Shown here one piece after another: positions 21,802-29,205 of a DNA stretch of 34,356 nt. How positions within the stretch are numbered: position 1 is the stretch's first letter; each line of letters starts with the position of its first letter. Position numbers and translations under genes: made by a program. The notes below the pieces were generated by a model that did not search any database, was not told where the DNA came from, and saw nothing but the letters and a program-made list of their open reading frames with translations. The DNA is from a virus: positions 1 through 34,356 of IMG/VR virus record IMGVR_UViG_3300003322_000252; one strand, 5' to 3'.

Positions 21802-22766
21802 CAGTCGTCCAGGAGTTTTGCCTTCTCGGCCGCCGAGAGTTTCGACCAAGCGTTCTGGAAGTCCTGGCCGCGCAGCTGGCCGACGGCGTCGAGTTTCGTG
21901 CCGCCGGCGTTCGCGGTCGCGGCGGCGGGGACATCGCGCAGCGTGATCGGGGCTTTGCCGGGCTCGCGCGCCGGCGGTTTCGTGGCGGCTGGCGTCGCGG
22001 CCGCCTTCGAGATCCCGCGGATCGCGAGCACGGAAGCATGCGCCTCGCGCGCCAGAGCGCGGGGGGAGCGCTTCGCGTTGTCGGGGTCGGCGCGCAGCAT
22101 GTTGAAGGCCAAGTCGAACTGCGACTGTGCCTTCTTGTCGGCCAGGTAGTCGAGAGTGCCTTCGTCCTTGGCGGTCTCCATGATCTCGGATACCGCCGAG
22201 CGCAGCGCGTTGGTCTCGTTCTGCGCGTTGGCTTCGATCAGCGTGCGCTGGACCGTGATCGCCTCGAGCCGGCTGGCGATCTCGGTTTCCTTGGCCGCGT
22301 AGTCCTCCGGCGTCATCTCGCCGTCCATCAGCGACTTCAGGTTCTTGGCCTTGTCGGCGAGCAGTGTGGCGCGGTCGGTGTCGAGCGCCTTGCGGTCTGC
22401 GGTCTGGAAGCGCGCCGGCGCCGGGCCGTCGTCTTCGTCGGCGATCGCGGCCAGCGCCTTCGGGTCCGGCTCGGCCTCTTCTTCGGTCGTCGTCTCGGTA
22501 GCCGCGTCCGTGGTGCCGCCTTCGCTTTCGGTGGCACCTTCGGCTGGCTCTTCCTTCTTCGCCTCGGTCTTCGGTTCCGGCTTCTCTTCATTGGTCGGCG
22601 TGGTCACGCCGTTCTCGAGATCGAGTTGCGCCTGTGCGGCAGCGGCCTGGCTCTCGATCGACGGCGCGCCGAGTTCTTCGTCGTCGCCGAACGGATCGCC
22701 GCCGGCGGCCAGCTGGCGCTCGATGTCCTCGTGGACCTTCTGTTCTTCGGGGGTGCGGGTTGCCAT
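21801..22766 (-). CDS. Capsid scaffolding protein, 321 aa
   Basis: GGAG six bases before the ATG at 22766. The N-terminal third is very acidic and low in complexity (Glu/Ala/Thr-rich, residues about 55-115), the middle is long helix (DRATLLADKAKNLKSLMDGEMTPEDYAAKETEIASRLEAITVQ), and the C-terminus is a short helical LSAAEKAKLLDD. Acidic, helical, placed directly before the capsid gene: this is the usual scaffold profile. It should guide procapsid assembly and then leave. No protease domain is seen. Confidence 0.82.
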   Translation of the reverse strand: MATRTPEEQKVHEDIERQLAAGGDPFGDDEELGAPSIESQAAAAQAQLDLENGVTTPTNEEKPEPKTEAKKEEPAEGATESEGGTTDAATETTTEEEAEPDPKALAAIADEDDGPAPARFQTADRKALDTDRATLLADKAKNLKSLMDGEMTPEDYAAKETEIASRLEAITVQRTLIEANAQNETNALRSAVSEIMETAKDEGTLDYLADKKAQSQFDLAFNMLRADPDNAKRSPRALAREAHASVLAIRGISKAAATPAATKPPAREPGKAPITLRDVPAAATANAGGTKLDAVGQLRGQDFQNAWSKLSAAEKAKLLDD

Positions 22767-22793
22767 GATTTGCTCCGTGCTTGTTGAGACTCT

Positions 22794-22979
22794 TTACTTC
22801 GTTGCCGAAGCGGTTGCGGCCTGCAGCGCCGCGAGTTGTTCCTTGGCCTTGGCCTGCGCGCGCTTCAGGCGCGCCGGGTCCTTGCGGATCTCGGCGGCGC
22901 GCATCAGCGTGCGCAGGTCGTCCTCGGCCATCCAGTCCTGTTCGGTCTTGGATGCTTTCACTGCGGTTGCCTTCGCCAT
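22794..22979 (-). CDS. Small helical head-region protein, 61 aa
   Basis: The ATG at 22979 follows the upstream stop by one base (TGA-C-ATG). The product is short, basic and helical: MAKATAVKASKTEQDWMAEDDLRTLMRAAEIRKDPARLKRAQAKAKEQLAAL. The WMAEDDLRTLxRAxEIxxDPxRxxxAxxxAKE pattern is common in a small phage protein found between portal and scaffold genes. Function unknown. Confidence 0.7.
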   Translation of the reverse strand: MAKATAVKASKTEQDWMAEDDLRTLMRAAEIRKDPARLKRAQAKAKEQLAALQAATASATK

Positions 22980-22980
22980 G

Positions 22981-23175
22981 TCAGTTCCCCTCGAGGTCCT
23001 TGTTGATCGGCACCGCGGCCAGGCCGGCGTCCTCGAGACAGATGCGTACCGCTTGAATCACCTCTTGCGTCGCCGCGGCGCGTTCCGAGGCAGAGCCGTC
23101 GCCGTCCGTCTTCACGACGAAATCGCCGGGTGACGGAACCGCCTCGGCGGTCGGATCTTGGGTGTCTTCGGTCAT
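22981..23175 (-). CDS. Small acidic unknown protein, 64 aa
   Basis: An ATG at 23175 overlaps the portal stop (ATGA). The N-terminal part is acidic and disordered-looking (TEDTQDPTAEAVPSP), the rest helical (SERAAATQEVIQAVRICLEDAG). No family recognised. Tight coupling to portal on one side and to the 61-residue gene on the other supports it as a real gene of the head module. Confidence 0.65.
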   Translation of the reverse strand: MTEDTQDPTAEAVPSPGDFVVKTDGDGSASERAAATQEVIQAVRICLEDAGLAAVPINKDLEGN

Positions 23176-25487
23176 TGCATGGCTCCTGGGGGTTGCGCCT
23201 GTGGCGGCTGGTTTGGCACGCCGTCAGGCCGTGCGGTTTCGATACCGTTGGCGGCGCCATCGGCTTGCAGCAGTTCGGGACCGGCCGGCTGCGGCATCGT
23301 GGGAACAGGGCCGATCGTGCTCGGGCTGCCCTTCATGTCGACGTAGCCGGCGCTCGCGAGCACGAGGTCGGCCGTCGGCGACATCGCGGGCCCGGCCATC
23401 AGCACCTGAGCAGCCTGCGCGGCCTCGTAGAGCGCCGTGACGCGCTTGACGATCGCGTCGGTGTTCATGCTCAGGCCCTTGGCCTTCACGAGCTCCACGT
23501 CGGCCTTGAGCTTCGCCATCTGCAGTTCGAACTGCATTTGCGCCATCTGCGCCTGCTGCTGGCGCTGCTGCTGCTGTTCCGGCGTGATCTGGCCGTCCGG
23601 GTCGCTCTGCCCGTTGATGGCCCGGATGCGCTCGAGGATCGCCTTCTTGCGCGGCAGGTTCGGGTGCATCTCGAAGACCACGTCGAGCAGGTTGACGACG
23701 ACCTGCGGCGCCGCGGCGGCGAGTTGCGTCAGGACGTCCATCAGCGAGGCGAACGCGGCCTCGGCGTAGCTCTGCTTCCAGGCCTGTTCGCCGACGACGA
23801 AGTGCGCGCGCCGCGCCGTGATGTCGTTCAGGTAGGTCGGGTTGCCTTCGTCGTCGAAGCCGGGCTCATTGATCTTCACTCGGTCGAACTTGCCGCTGCC
23901 CTGCTCGCCGGCGACGCGGATCGTCATCGGCTGCACGATGAACTGCTCGGCCAGGCTGAGCACGATCTCGCCCTCGAGTTGGCGCGCCAGCAGCGCGTTA
24001 TCGAAGAGTTCCGCGGTGCCGACGCTGCCGCGCTCGGCCTTGGCGTCCATCGCGACGCGGCTGGTGGCGCTGGACTGCAGGCCGCGGTTCTCTTCGTTGA
24101 CGCTGGACATCGCGCGCAGCGCAAGGCGGTCTTGCTCGGCGAGCATCAGCTGCTTCTGCGCCTCGCCCTGGTTCTGCCGGGTGCGCACCTTGCCGCCGGA
24201 CAGCGCGCCGTTCTCGAAGATCGGCATGCCGTCGGGCGAGTTCAGTTCCTCGCGGAGGTCGTCGATGTCCATGACCTCGGGGTCATAGGCGCCCTTCTCG
24301 ATCTCCACCTGGTTCGCGCTCGCCTCCCAGAGGCTGCGGCTCATCCGGTGGTTCAGCGCCTCCTGCGGCCCGAGCAGCGGCATGATCGGGCTGTACGGCA
24401 TGCCGGTGCGCTTGTTGCGGTAGGCCCAGACCGGGATGAACGGGAAGCGATCGTGCTTGAACGGGCTCCACGCTTCGAGCAGCGTGTCGAGCTCGGTCAT
24501 GATCGCGACGCGGACCTTGAAGCGGATCGGGTCGCCCATGCCGGAGGCGTCGGGCTTGCGGCGCACCGGCTCGCGCGACCAGCACTCGATCAGCATCACG
24601 CGCGGTCGCGCGTTGAACATGTCCACCACGTTGACGGTGTGCAGCGAGTCGAAGTCGTCGTCGCTGCGGCTGCGGGTATCGAAACTGTCGAGGCCGGCGA
24701 TGATCCCGTTCAGGCCGAAGACGCCGCGGAACTGCGACACGTTGTCGCCGTCCTGGCAGACCGCGCGCAGCTGCTCCTTCTTGTCGGGAAAGAGCGCCTC
24801 GGCGACGTCGAGGTCGACCACCTTGACCCGGAAGTGATACCGGGCGTCCGACATGTCCTTCTTCGCGCGACTGTCGTGCAGGTTGTCGCGCCACGGGCTG
24901 GAGCCGATGAAGATCGGCACGTTGCTCTTGTCGCCGCGCAGCCCGACCTCGAGCCAGCCGAGACCGGACTTGACGCAGTCGTCCCAGGCCTCGGAGCGCT
25001 CGAACGGCGCCATGTTGGTGTCCTCGAGGTACTTCAGGAGCTTGGTCTTGTTTATCGCGTCCTGGCTATCCTCGTCGCTGTCGCCTTCGGCCACTACGTA
25101 GAAGTCGATGCGGCTGCGGCGCTCGGTGCCGATCAGGAAGTCGATCGTCGGCTTGACCTCGTTGTAGACCACCGGGTTCTGACCGCGGTCTCGCAACGCC
25201 TGAGCGTCCTCGTGGTCGTACTGCTCGGAGTCGTAGAAGCTCTCGCACTTCGCGCGCATCGCGCGGTTCACGGCCTGGCGGCTGGCCTCGGCGAGGAACC
25301 AGTTGATGCGCTGCTCGTGGCGCTCCTCGGGCGTCTTGTTCTCTTCGTACTCGTCGGAGGCGTTGCTCTTGACGTCGGCCGCCTTCGTTCCTTCGGCGAG
25401 TTGCTTGTCGACGAGCTTGCGGGCGTCCTTGATAGCCTGCTGGTTCGTCTTGCCGCTGGCCGGCTTCTTGGGCTGGCGCGTGCTCAT
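23172..25487 (-). CDS. Portal protein, P22-type, 771 aa
   Basis: ATG at 25487 overlaps the upstream stop (ATGA). The protein has the P22-like portal plan: RGQNPVVYNEVKPTIDFLIGTERRSRIDF near 105-130, DDCVKSGLGWLEVGL near 180, RDNLHDSRAKKDMSDARYHF near 210, RPRVMLIECWSREPVRRK near 300, FPFIPVWAYRNKRTGMPYSPIMPLLGPQEALNHRMSRSLW near 360-400, and a helical barrel-like C-terminus with a Gln-rich stretch (PEQQQQRQQQAQMAQMQ). Twelve copies would form the DNA entry ring and the platform for the short tail. The length (771) is near that of the P22 portal. The last 60 residues are Pro/Gly-rich. Confidence 0.92.
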   Translation of the reverse strand: MSTRQPKKPASGKTNQQAIKDARKLVDKQLAEGTKAADVKSNASDEYEENKTPEERHEQRINWFLAEASRQAVNRAMRAKCESFYDSEQYDHEDAQALRDRGQNPVVYNEVKPTIDFLIGTERRSRIDFYVVAEGDSDEDSQDAINKTKLLKYLEDTNMAPFERSEAWDDCVKSGLGWLEVGLRGDKSNVPIFIGSSPWRDNLHDSRAKKDMSDARYHFRVKVVDLDVAEALFPDKKEQLRAVCQDGDNVSQFRGVFGLNGIIAGLDSFDTRSRSDDDFDSLHTVNVVDMFNARPRVMLIECWSREPVRRKPDASGMGDPIRFKVRVAIMTELDTLLEAWSPFKHDRFPFIPVWAYRNKRTGMPYSPIMPLLGPQEALNHRMSRSLWEASANQVEIEKGAYDPEVMDIDDLREELNSPDGMPIFENGALSGGKVRTRQNQGEAQKQLMLAEQDRLALRAMSSVNEENRGLQSSATSRVAMDAKAERGSVGTAELFDNALLARQLEGEIVLSLAEQFIVQPMTIRVAGEQGSGKFDRVKINEPGFDDEGNPTYLNDITARRAHFVVGEQAWKQSYAEAAFASLMDVLTQLAAAAPQVVVNLLDVVFEMHPNLPRKKAILERIRAINGQSDPDGQITPEQQQQRQQQAQMAQMQFELQMAKLKADVELVKAKGLSMNTDAIVKRVTALYEAAQAAQVLMAGPAMSPTADLVLASAGYVDMKGSPSTIGPVPTMPQPAGPELLQADGAANGIETARPDGVPNQPPQAQPPGAMQ

Positions 25488-25987
25488 ACCGCCGCCTCCG
25501 CGAACGTCTTGCCGGTGTTCTTGTTCTTCGCCTCGATCTCCCACATCGCCGTACCGGCCAGCTTGCGGCGAACCGCCTTGGGCGCAACGGGCTGGCGGAC
25601 CATCTCGGGCGCGAACTTCACGATCGCGTCGACCAGCGCCAGGAACGCGGCCTTGTCGTTGCGGTCCTTGCCGAGGATCGGAAGCGCCTCGAGGCACTGC
25701 TCATAGCAGAAGGTGCTCGCGCTGCCGGTGCAGCGGCCGTCCTTCGTGAAGCCGACGAACTGCGTGATCGCGTCGAAGGTGATGCACCACTGGCCTGGCG
25801 TCTTGCTGCCGACGACCAGAAGATTCGTCGCCGGCCAGATCACCATGCACTTCAGGTGCTTGCGGCCGCGCCGCACCCACTCGAGGCTGATGACGTAGCC
25901 GCGGTGCTCGGCAACCTTCCAGGCGTCTTCGCCGCCGGCGGTAAACACCGGCTCGCCGCTGGGGCTAAGGATTGGACTGAGCTTCAA
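25484..25987 (-). CDS. Unknown protein between large terminase and portal, 167 aa
   Basis: I choose the TTG at 25987: it overlaps the terminase stop as TTGA and has GGAG six bases upstream. A TTG two codons earlier has no spacing to the GGAG. The protein is a mixed alpha/beta domain: AWKVAEHRGYVISLEWVRRGRKHLKCMVIW, then LLVVGSKTPGQWCITFDAITQFVGFTKDGRC, and a helical C-terminus. Several Cys (C49, C69, C87, C95, C99) are noticeable but in no standard zinc motif. I do not recognise a family. Confidence 0.7.
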   Translation of the reverse strand: MKLSPILSPSGEPVFTAGGEDAWKVAEHRGYVISLEWVRRGRKHLKCMVIWPATNLLVVGSKTPGQWCITFDAITQFVGFTKDGRCTGSASTFCYEQCLEALPILGKDRNDKAAFLALVDAIVKFAPEMVRQPVAPKAVRRKLAGTAMWEIEAKNKNTGKTFAEAAV

Positions 25988-27612
25988 CGCCAACTCCGTT
26001 TACGTTGTTTGAACTGCCGGATCGACCTGTCGGCATCCGAGTTGCCGATCTCCGATCCGGCGCTGAGGTGGTAGCCCTGCGCGTGCTGGCGCCAGGCGTC
26101 GGCGCCGTGGCTGGCCCAGTTGTGCAGCGGCACGTTGCTCCACATACCGCGCTTCTGGTCCCACTCGAACTGGTAGCCGTCCAGGCACTGAATGCCGTAG
26201 CCGGCGCCCATGTCTTCGCCGAGGTCTTCGTTGGGCTTGTGGTCGTAGAACCAGTGATTGCCGCCGAGCGCCTTGCGGGTGACCTCGATGCCGGTCGATA
26301 TGTCGGCGATGCGCGGCACGACCACGATGTTGCGCATGCCAAGCTTCTCGAGTTCGCGATGCTTGGTCGTGATGCTCTCGCCCAGGATCTCGGCGTCGGC
26401 GTCATGCGGCAGGTAGTGCTTGCCCCACTGGTACCTGTGGCGGGCGCGGTGCGCTTCGCAGACTTCGACCCACCAGTATTTGAGGCCCTTGCCGCTGGCG
26501 TCCTTGTAGTAGACCCATCGGTGCTGCACGCCGACGTGCTGGTGGAACCAGATCGCGGTCTTGTCCGCGACCCCGAAGTCCCAGAACGTGTTGACGGCGT
26601 AGTTCGTGTCCAGCGGCACGACGGTGAGCCGGCCCTGCTCGCGCAGGTAGGTCATCTGGTCGCCGTAGACGGCGCCTTCGATCGCCTGCTCGAACGCCTC
26701 CTTCGGTGAGGCCGGATACTCCTGCTTCATCTTCTTGCCCAGCGTCTCGGCCATCTTGGCGTACCACGCGCGCTGGTTCGGGTCGAGCTTGATCTTGAGT
26801 TCGGCCTCGCACTTCGCGAAGTACTTGCGCAGCGTCTCCGTGATCTCGACGATCGCGGTTTCTTCGTCGCTGAGGCGGTAGTCGGCGCACTCGTGCCACG
26901 GGTAGAAGTGCAGCCGCCAGTCGAGGCGGGTTTCCGGCGTGCCAGCCTCGCGGCGCTTCATCGCCGGCTCGCACAGTTCGTAGAACAGGCCGAACGCACC
27001 TTCGGCGGTGCTCTCGATGACGGTGATGCCCTGCTCAGCGGCCGGGATCGCGCCGGTCTTGATTTCCTCGGCGCGCTGCGGGTACTTGAGGCCAATCTTG
27101 CCGAGCTCGGACACGTGCAGCAGCGTCACGGTGCCGCCGCGCGCGCTGACGCTGATCGTGATCGACGACGGGTTTTCCTGCTGCTGCTCGTCGATGTGAG
27201 CGAACGTGATGCCTTCGCCGCGGGTCTTCGCGTGGATCGGCACCGCGGCCTTCAGCGCCGGCGGCAAGTGGTCGTAGGCGAACTCGATCTTGCCGAAGAG
27301 CTTCTTCGCGTTGGGCAGCGTGTCGGCGATGACGACGCCGGTGAAGTTGCGGGTGAACAGCGCCTGGTCGAGTTCCAGGATCTGCATCAGCGTGGAAAAC
27401 CCAAGCTGCCGCGCTTTCAGGATCAGGTTGCGGTTCCAGATGTTCCTGATGAAGTCGCGTTGCTGCGCGTTCATCTGGAAGCGGACCGTGTTGCCTTCCT
27501 TGTCGACGATCCAGTACAGGTTATCGAGCCGCCACTCCAAGCTCTCGAAATGGACGTCCTGCGCCGCGAGCACCGCGGCGATGTCAAGGTGGACGCCGGG
27601 GTTCTGGCTCAC
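25984..27612 (-). CDS. terL: Terminase large subunit, 542 aa
   Basis: GTG at 27612 overlaps the small-terminase stop (GTGA). The ATPase part has a Walker A-like KARQLGFST (66-74), a Walker B-type strand LLHVSELGK with acidic Glu at 169, and a coupling motif IESTAEG (199-205). QEYPASPKEAFEQA (about 298-310) is the usual linker signature. The RNase H-like nuclease part begins TFWDFGVADKTAIW, with metal-binding Asp at 345 and 350, and ends near SHGADAWR. It drives DNA into the procapsid and cuts it. The similarity to P22-like headful enzymes is plausible given the P22-type portal. Confidence 0.95.
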   Translation of the reverse strand: MSQNPGVHLDIAAVLAAQDVHFESLEWRLDNLYWIVDKEGNTVRFQMNAQQRDFIRNIWNRNLILKARQLGFSTLMQILELDQALFTRNFTGVVIADTLPNAKKLFGKIEFAYDHLPPALKAAVPIHAKTRGEGITFAHIDEQQQENPSSITISVSARGGTVTLLHVSELGKIGLKYPQRAEEIKTGAIPAAEQGITVIESTAEGAFGLFYELCEPAMKRREAGTPETRLDWRLHFYPWHECADYRLSDEETAIVEITETLRKYFAKCEAELKIKLDPNQRAWYAKMAETLGKKMKQEYPASPKEAFEQAIEGAVYGDQMTYLREQGRLTVVPLDTNYAVNTFWDFGVADKTAIWFHQHVGVQHRWVYYKDASGKGLKYWWVEVCEAHRARHRYQWGKHYLPHDADAEILGESITTKHRELEKLGMRNIVVVPRIADISTGIEVTRKALGGNHWFYDHKPNEDLGEDMGAGYGIQCLDGYQFEWDQKRGMWSNVPLHNWASHGADAWRQHAQGYHLSAGSEIGNSDADRSIRQFKQRKRSWR

Positions 27613-28544
27613 GCCGGATCCGGGTTGAGGCGCGCGCGCGGGGCGCGCGGGACGACGGCCAGTTTCCCGCCGCCGGCCTGGTGCAGGTTGCCCAGGAACG
27701 CGGCGAGCGCTTCAGGGAGTGCTTGCGGCTGCTTCTGCTCGTTGTCGGTCTTGAACAGGCCAAGGTGCTTGAACACCTTCTCCATCGCGTCGAGCTTCGA
27801 GTGCATCTTGACCTCGAAGCCCTCCTTCGTGATCTTCACGCCGGCGTAGAGCGCGCGCGCCTGCGGGCTTAGCTTGCGGGTGTCGTGCGCGTGGACCTTG
27901 CCGTAGCCGAGGCCCTTGCATTCCGGGCAGTCCGGGTTCGGATCGCGGTTCTGCTCGGCCAGCGTCGTGTTGCCGCCGTAGCAGGTATCGCAGCAAACGC
28001 GCCGGTACTCGATCAGTTCGTTGGGGTCGGCGACGACGATGTTCCAGGCTTCCGCCAGCGCGCGCTCGGCGGTCAACTCGATCTTCGCGTGGACTTTTGC
28101 TTGCAGCCGAGCAATTTCGGCAGAAACGTGAACGTTTCTGAGCAAACGGCGAGCACAAACGTCTGCCGAGTTGCCTGTTGCCTTGTAGCCGGCTCGCTTG
28201 TAGGCCGCGCCCCCATTGAGATCCACGAGGTATTCGCGGATGAAGACCTGGACTTTCGGCGGGAGCTTGGAGCGGGCATCCGGGCTCGAACCGGAAACCT
28301 CCGATGTGGAAGAACGGCGCTCTGCCTGTTGAGCTACGCCCGCAGAGGGTTCCGTGATGGCTTCCAGGCGCTCGCGCTGGAAGATGCTGGGTTTGGTAGC
28401 GGGGACCGGAGTTGCACCGGTGCGCTCGAGGTTATGGGCCTCGCGCTCTTCTACGGCTGAGCTACCCCGCTGGGGGTTCTTGGCGGCCTTGCGGCCCTTG
28501 GTGGCCGGCTTGTTGCGCCCGACCACGCTACTGCGTGATGCCAT
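27609..28544 (-). CDS. terS: Terminase small subunit with tRNA-containing 5' extension, 311 aa
   Basis: The Terminase_2-type domain begins near residue 94 (LPPKVQVFIREYLVDLNGGAAYKRAGYKATG), followed by a Cys-rich insert (CCDTC...CPEC, about 176-199) and the C-terminal region SKLDAMEKVFKHLGLF. The only ATG in frame is at 28544; no ATG, GTG or TTG occurs between the tRNA-Gly gene and the domain, and the next GTG would cut into the domain. So the frame reads a basic N-terminus (MASRSSVVGRNKPATKGRKAAKN) and then about 68 residues that coincide with two tRNA genes on the same strand. The protein binds the packaging start site and activates the large subunit. The true N-terminus needs experimental proof. 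Confidence 0.8.
   Translation of the reverse strand: MASRSSVVGRNKPATKGRKAAKNPQRGSSAVEEREAHNLERTGATPVPATKPSIFQRERLEAITEPSAGVAQQAERRSSTSEVSGSSPDARSKLPPKVQVFIREYLVDLNGGAAYKRAGYKATGNSADVCARRLLRNVHVSAEIARLQAKVHAKIELTAERALAEAWNIVVADPNELIEYRRVCCDTCYGGNTTLAEQNRDPNPDCPECKGLGYGKVHAHDTRKLSPQARALYAGVKITKEGFEVKMHSKLDAMEKVFKHLGLFKTDNEQKQPQALPEALAAFLGNLHQAGGGKLAVVPRAPRARLNPDPA
28121..28140. other. 20-bp hyphenated palindrome in terS, packaging-site candidate
   Basis: CAGAAACGT-GA-ACGTTTCTG is a perfect 9-bp inverted repeat with a two-base spacer, in a locally AT-richer patch of the small-terminase gene. GCCGA/TCGGC (28106-28121) forms a second small stem beside it, and GAGCAA recurs 31 bases apart (28109 and 28140), flanking the dyad. 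In P22 the pac site lies inside the small-terminase gene, which motivates the call. It could also be chance. Confidence 0.35.
28268..28343 (-). tRNA. tRNA-Gly (anticodon TCC), CCA encoded
   Basis: The minus strand folds as a full cloverleaf of 73 bases plus encoded CCA. Acceptor GCGGGCG pairs with TGCCCGC (last pair G-T), D-stem GCTC/GAGC, anticodon stem CCGTT/ATCGG with one T-T mismatch, loop CTTCCAC giving anticodon TCC with T33 intact, five-base variable loop AGGTT, and a perfect T-arm TCCGG-TTCGAGC-CCGGA. Discriminator T is followed by CCA. It would decode GGA glycine codons, rare in GC-rich genomes. It lies in frame within the small-terminase open reading frame. Confidence 0.9.
28394..28471 (-). 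tRNA. tRNA-Met-like (anticodon CAT) with odd loops, CCA encoded
   Basis: The minus strand gives 75 bases plus encoded CCA. Acceptor AGCGGGG/CCCCGCT is perfect, D-stem GCTC/GAGC, anticodon stem CGAGG/CCTCG perfect, T-stem ACCGG/CCGGT perfect. The anticodon loop is CCCATAA, so position 33 is C instead of the near-universal T. The D-loop (AGCCGTAGAA) lacks the usual GG pair and the T-loop is TGCAACT, with G at 55. It may be elongator Met, Ile after CAT modification, or a degenerate gene. It is separated from the Gly gene by 50 bases. Confidence 0.8.
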
Positions 28545-28627
28545 GGAATCGTCCGTTCAGGGAGAACGGGGATCACCATGCACTGCGAATTTTTGGAATC
28601 AAGTGAAGTCGTGAGGAATCGGGGCGA
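28545..28627 (-). promoter_or_regulatory. Early/late junction spacer with hairpin
   Basis: This 83-bp gap separates the early gene block from the terminase/tRNA unit and is AT-richer than its surroundings. A perfect CCGTTC-(5)-GAACGG hairpin lies at 28553-28569, just before the terS ATG. There is a TTGATT (complement of 28597-28602) that could serve as a -35, but no good -10 at 16-18 bases. There is no T-tract after the hairpin. A promoter or anti-termination target for late transcription would make sense here but is not shown by the sequence. Confidence 0.3.
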
Positions 28628-28990
28628 TCAGGTCAGCAGGTGCCTGAGTTCGCCTCTCATCAGCGGCGTATCGCCAATGTCGCGATGCTTGCAGTCTGGG
28701 CGTGTGCAGTTCTCCGGCCCGCGCAGGGCGTTGAAGACCGCGCCGCACTCGCGGCAGTCCTGGCTCCAGGGCTCCGGGTGGATCACAAGCACTTCGGGCC
28801 AGCGCGCGGGATCTTGCGGCGCCGAGTACTTCACCATGCCGACGCCGCCCATTAGGCAATTGCAGAACGCCCGCTCGAAGGCGTCGAACGTGCCGGTCGA
28901 CCATTCGGAGAGGAGCCTGAGGCGTTGTCGCATCCGCATGCGGCGGCGGTAGCGGGCCGCCGCGGCGCGGCGGCGCTTGCGCATGTTCAT
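28628..28990 (-). CDS. Basic N-terminus, C-terminal zinc-ribbon-like protein, 120 aa
   Basis: ATG at 28990 overlaps the upstream stop (ATGA). Residues 1-25 are extremely basic (MNMRKRRRAAAARYRRRMRMRQRLR), and the C-terminal half carries a four-Cys array C-x-x-C-x9-C-x4-C (CRECGAVFNALRGPENCTRPDCKH), typical of a small zinc ribbon. It may bind nucleic acid. It is the last gene of the early block before the terminase unit, a place where late-gene activators are often found; that is only a positional hint. No family recognised. Confidence 0.7.
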   Translation of the reverse strand: MNMRKRRRAAAARYRRRMRMRQRLRLLSEWSTGTFDAFERAFCNCLMGGVGMVKYSAPQDPARWPEVLVIHPEPWSQDCRECGAVFNALRGPENCTRPDCKHRDIGDTPLMRGELRHLLT

Positions 28991-29205
28991 GGCTTGAATG
29001 CCTCTCGGATCTTGGCGGCGGCATTGCAGCCGGCCCAACCTTCCCCATCGACGATCTTCGCGCACTCCTCGGCGATCAGGGAGGCGAAGCGCGGAAGCCA
29101 CTCCTCCTTTACCGTCAGCGTGTAGTTCAGGTTGTCGTAAACGTCTTCGAGGCGTGCCGACTGTTTGATCAGGCGGTCGATCAGTTCCTTGTTCGTGGCA
29201 GGCAT
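28987..29205 (-). CDS. Small early phage protein, 72 aa
   Basis: The ATG at 29205 lies 25 bases inside the upstream gene, with AAAGGA directly before it. The sequence (ELIDRLIKQSARLEDVYD, then WLPRFASLIAEECAKIVDGEGWAGCNAAAKIREAF) matches a recurring small early phage protein with the FAxLIxxECAxIxD theme. Function is unknown. It is all-helical in appearance and soluble. Confidence 0.7.
   Translation of the reverse strand: MPATNKELIDRLIKQSARLEDVYDNLNYTLTVKEEWLPRFASLIAEECAKIVDGEGWAGCNAAAKIREAFKP

Noticed and set aside
23130-25706. Very long open frame on the plus strand opposite the portal gene
   Set aside because: It is an antisense shadow caused by GC-rich third positions; the minus-strand frame has an unmistakable portal sequence, and the plus-strand translation is Arg/His/Leu/Asp-biased with no recognisable domain.
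27625-27655. GC-only inverted repeats in the 3' end of terS
   Set aside because: Alternating GCGC runs give trivial self-complementarity; no T-tract and no conserved context.
28215-28223. GTG in the terS frame (YLVDL) as the true start
   Set aside because: It would remove the first conserved helix of the Terminase_2 domain and has no clear ribosome-binding site, although it cannot be formally excluded.
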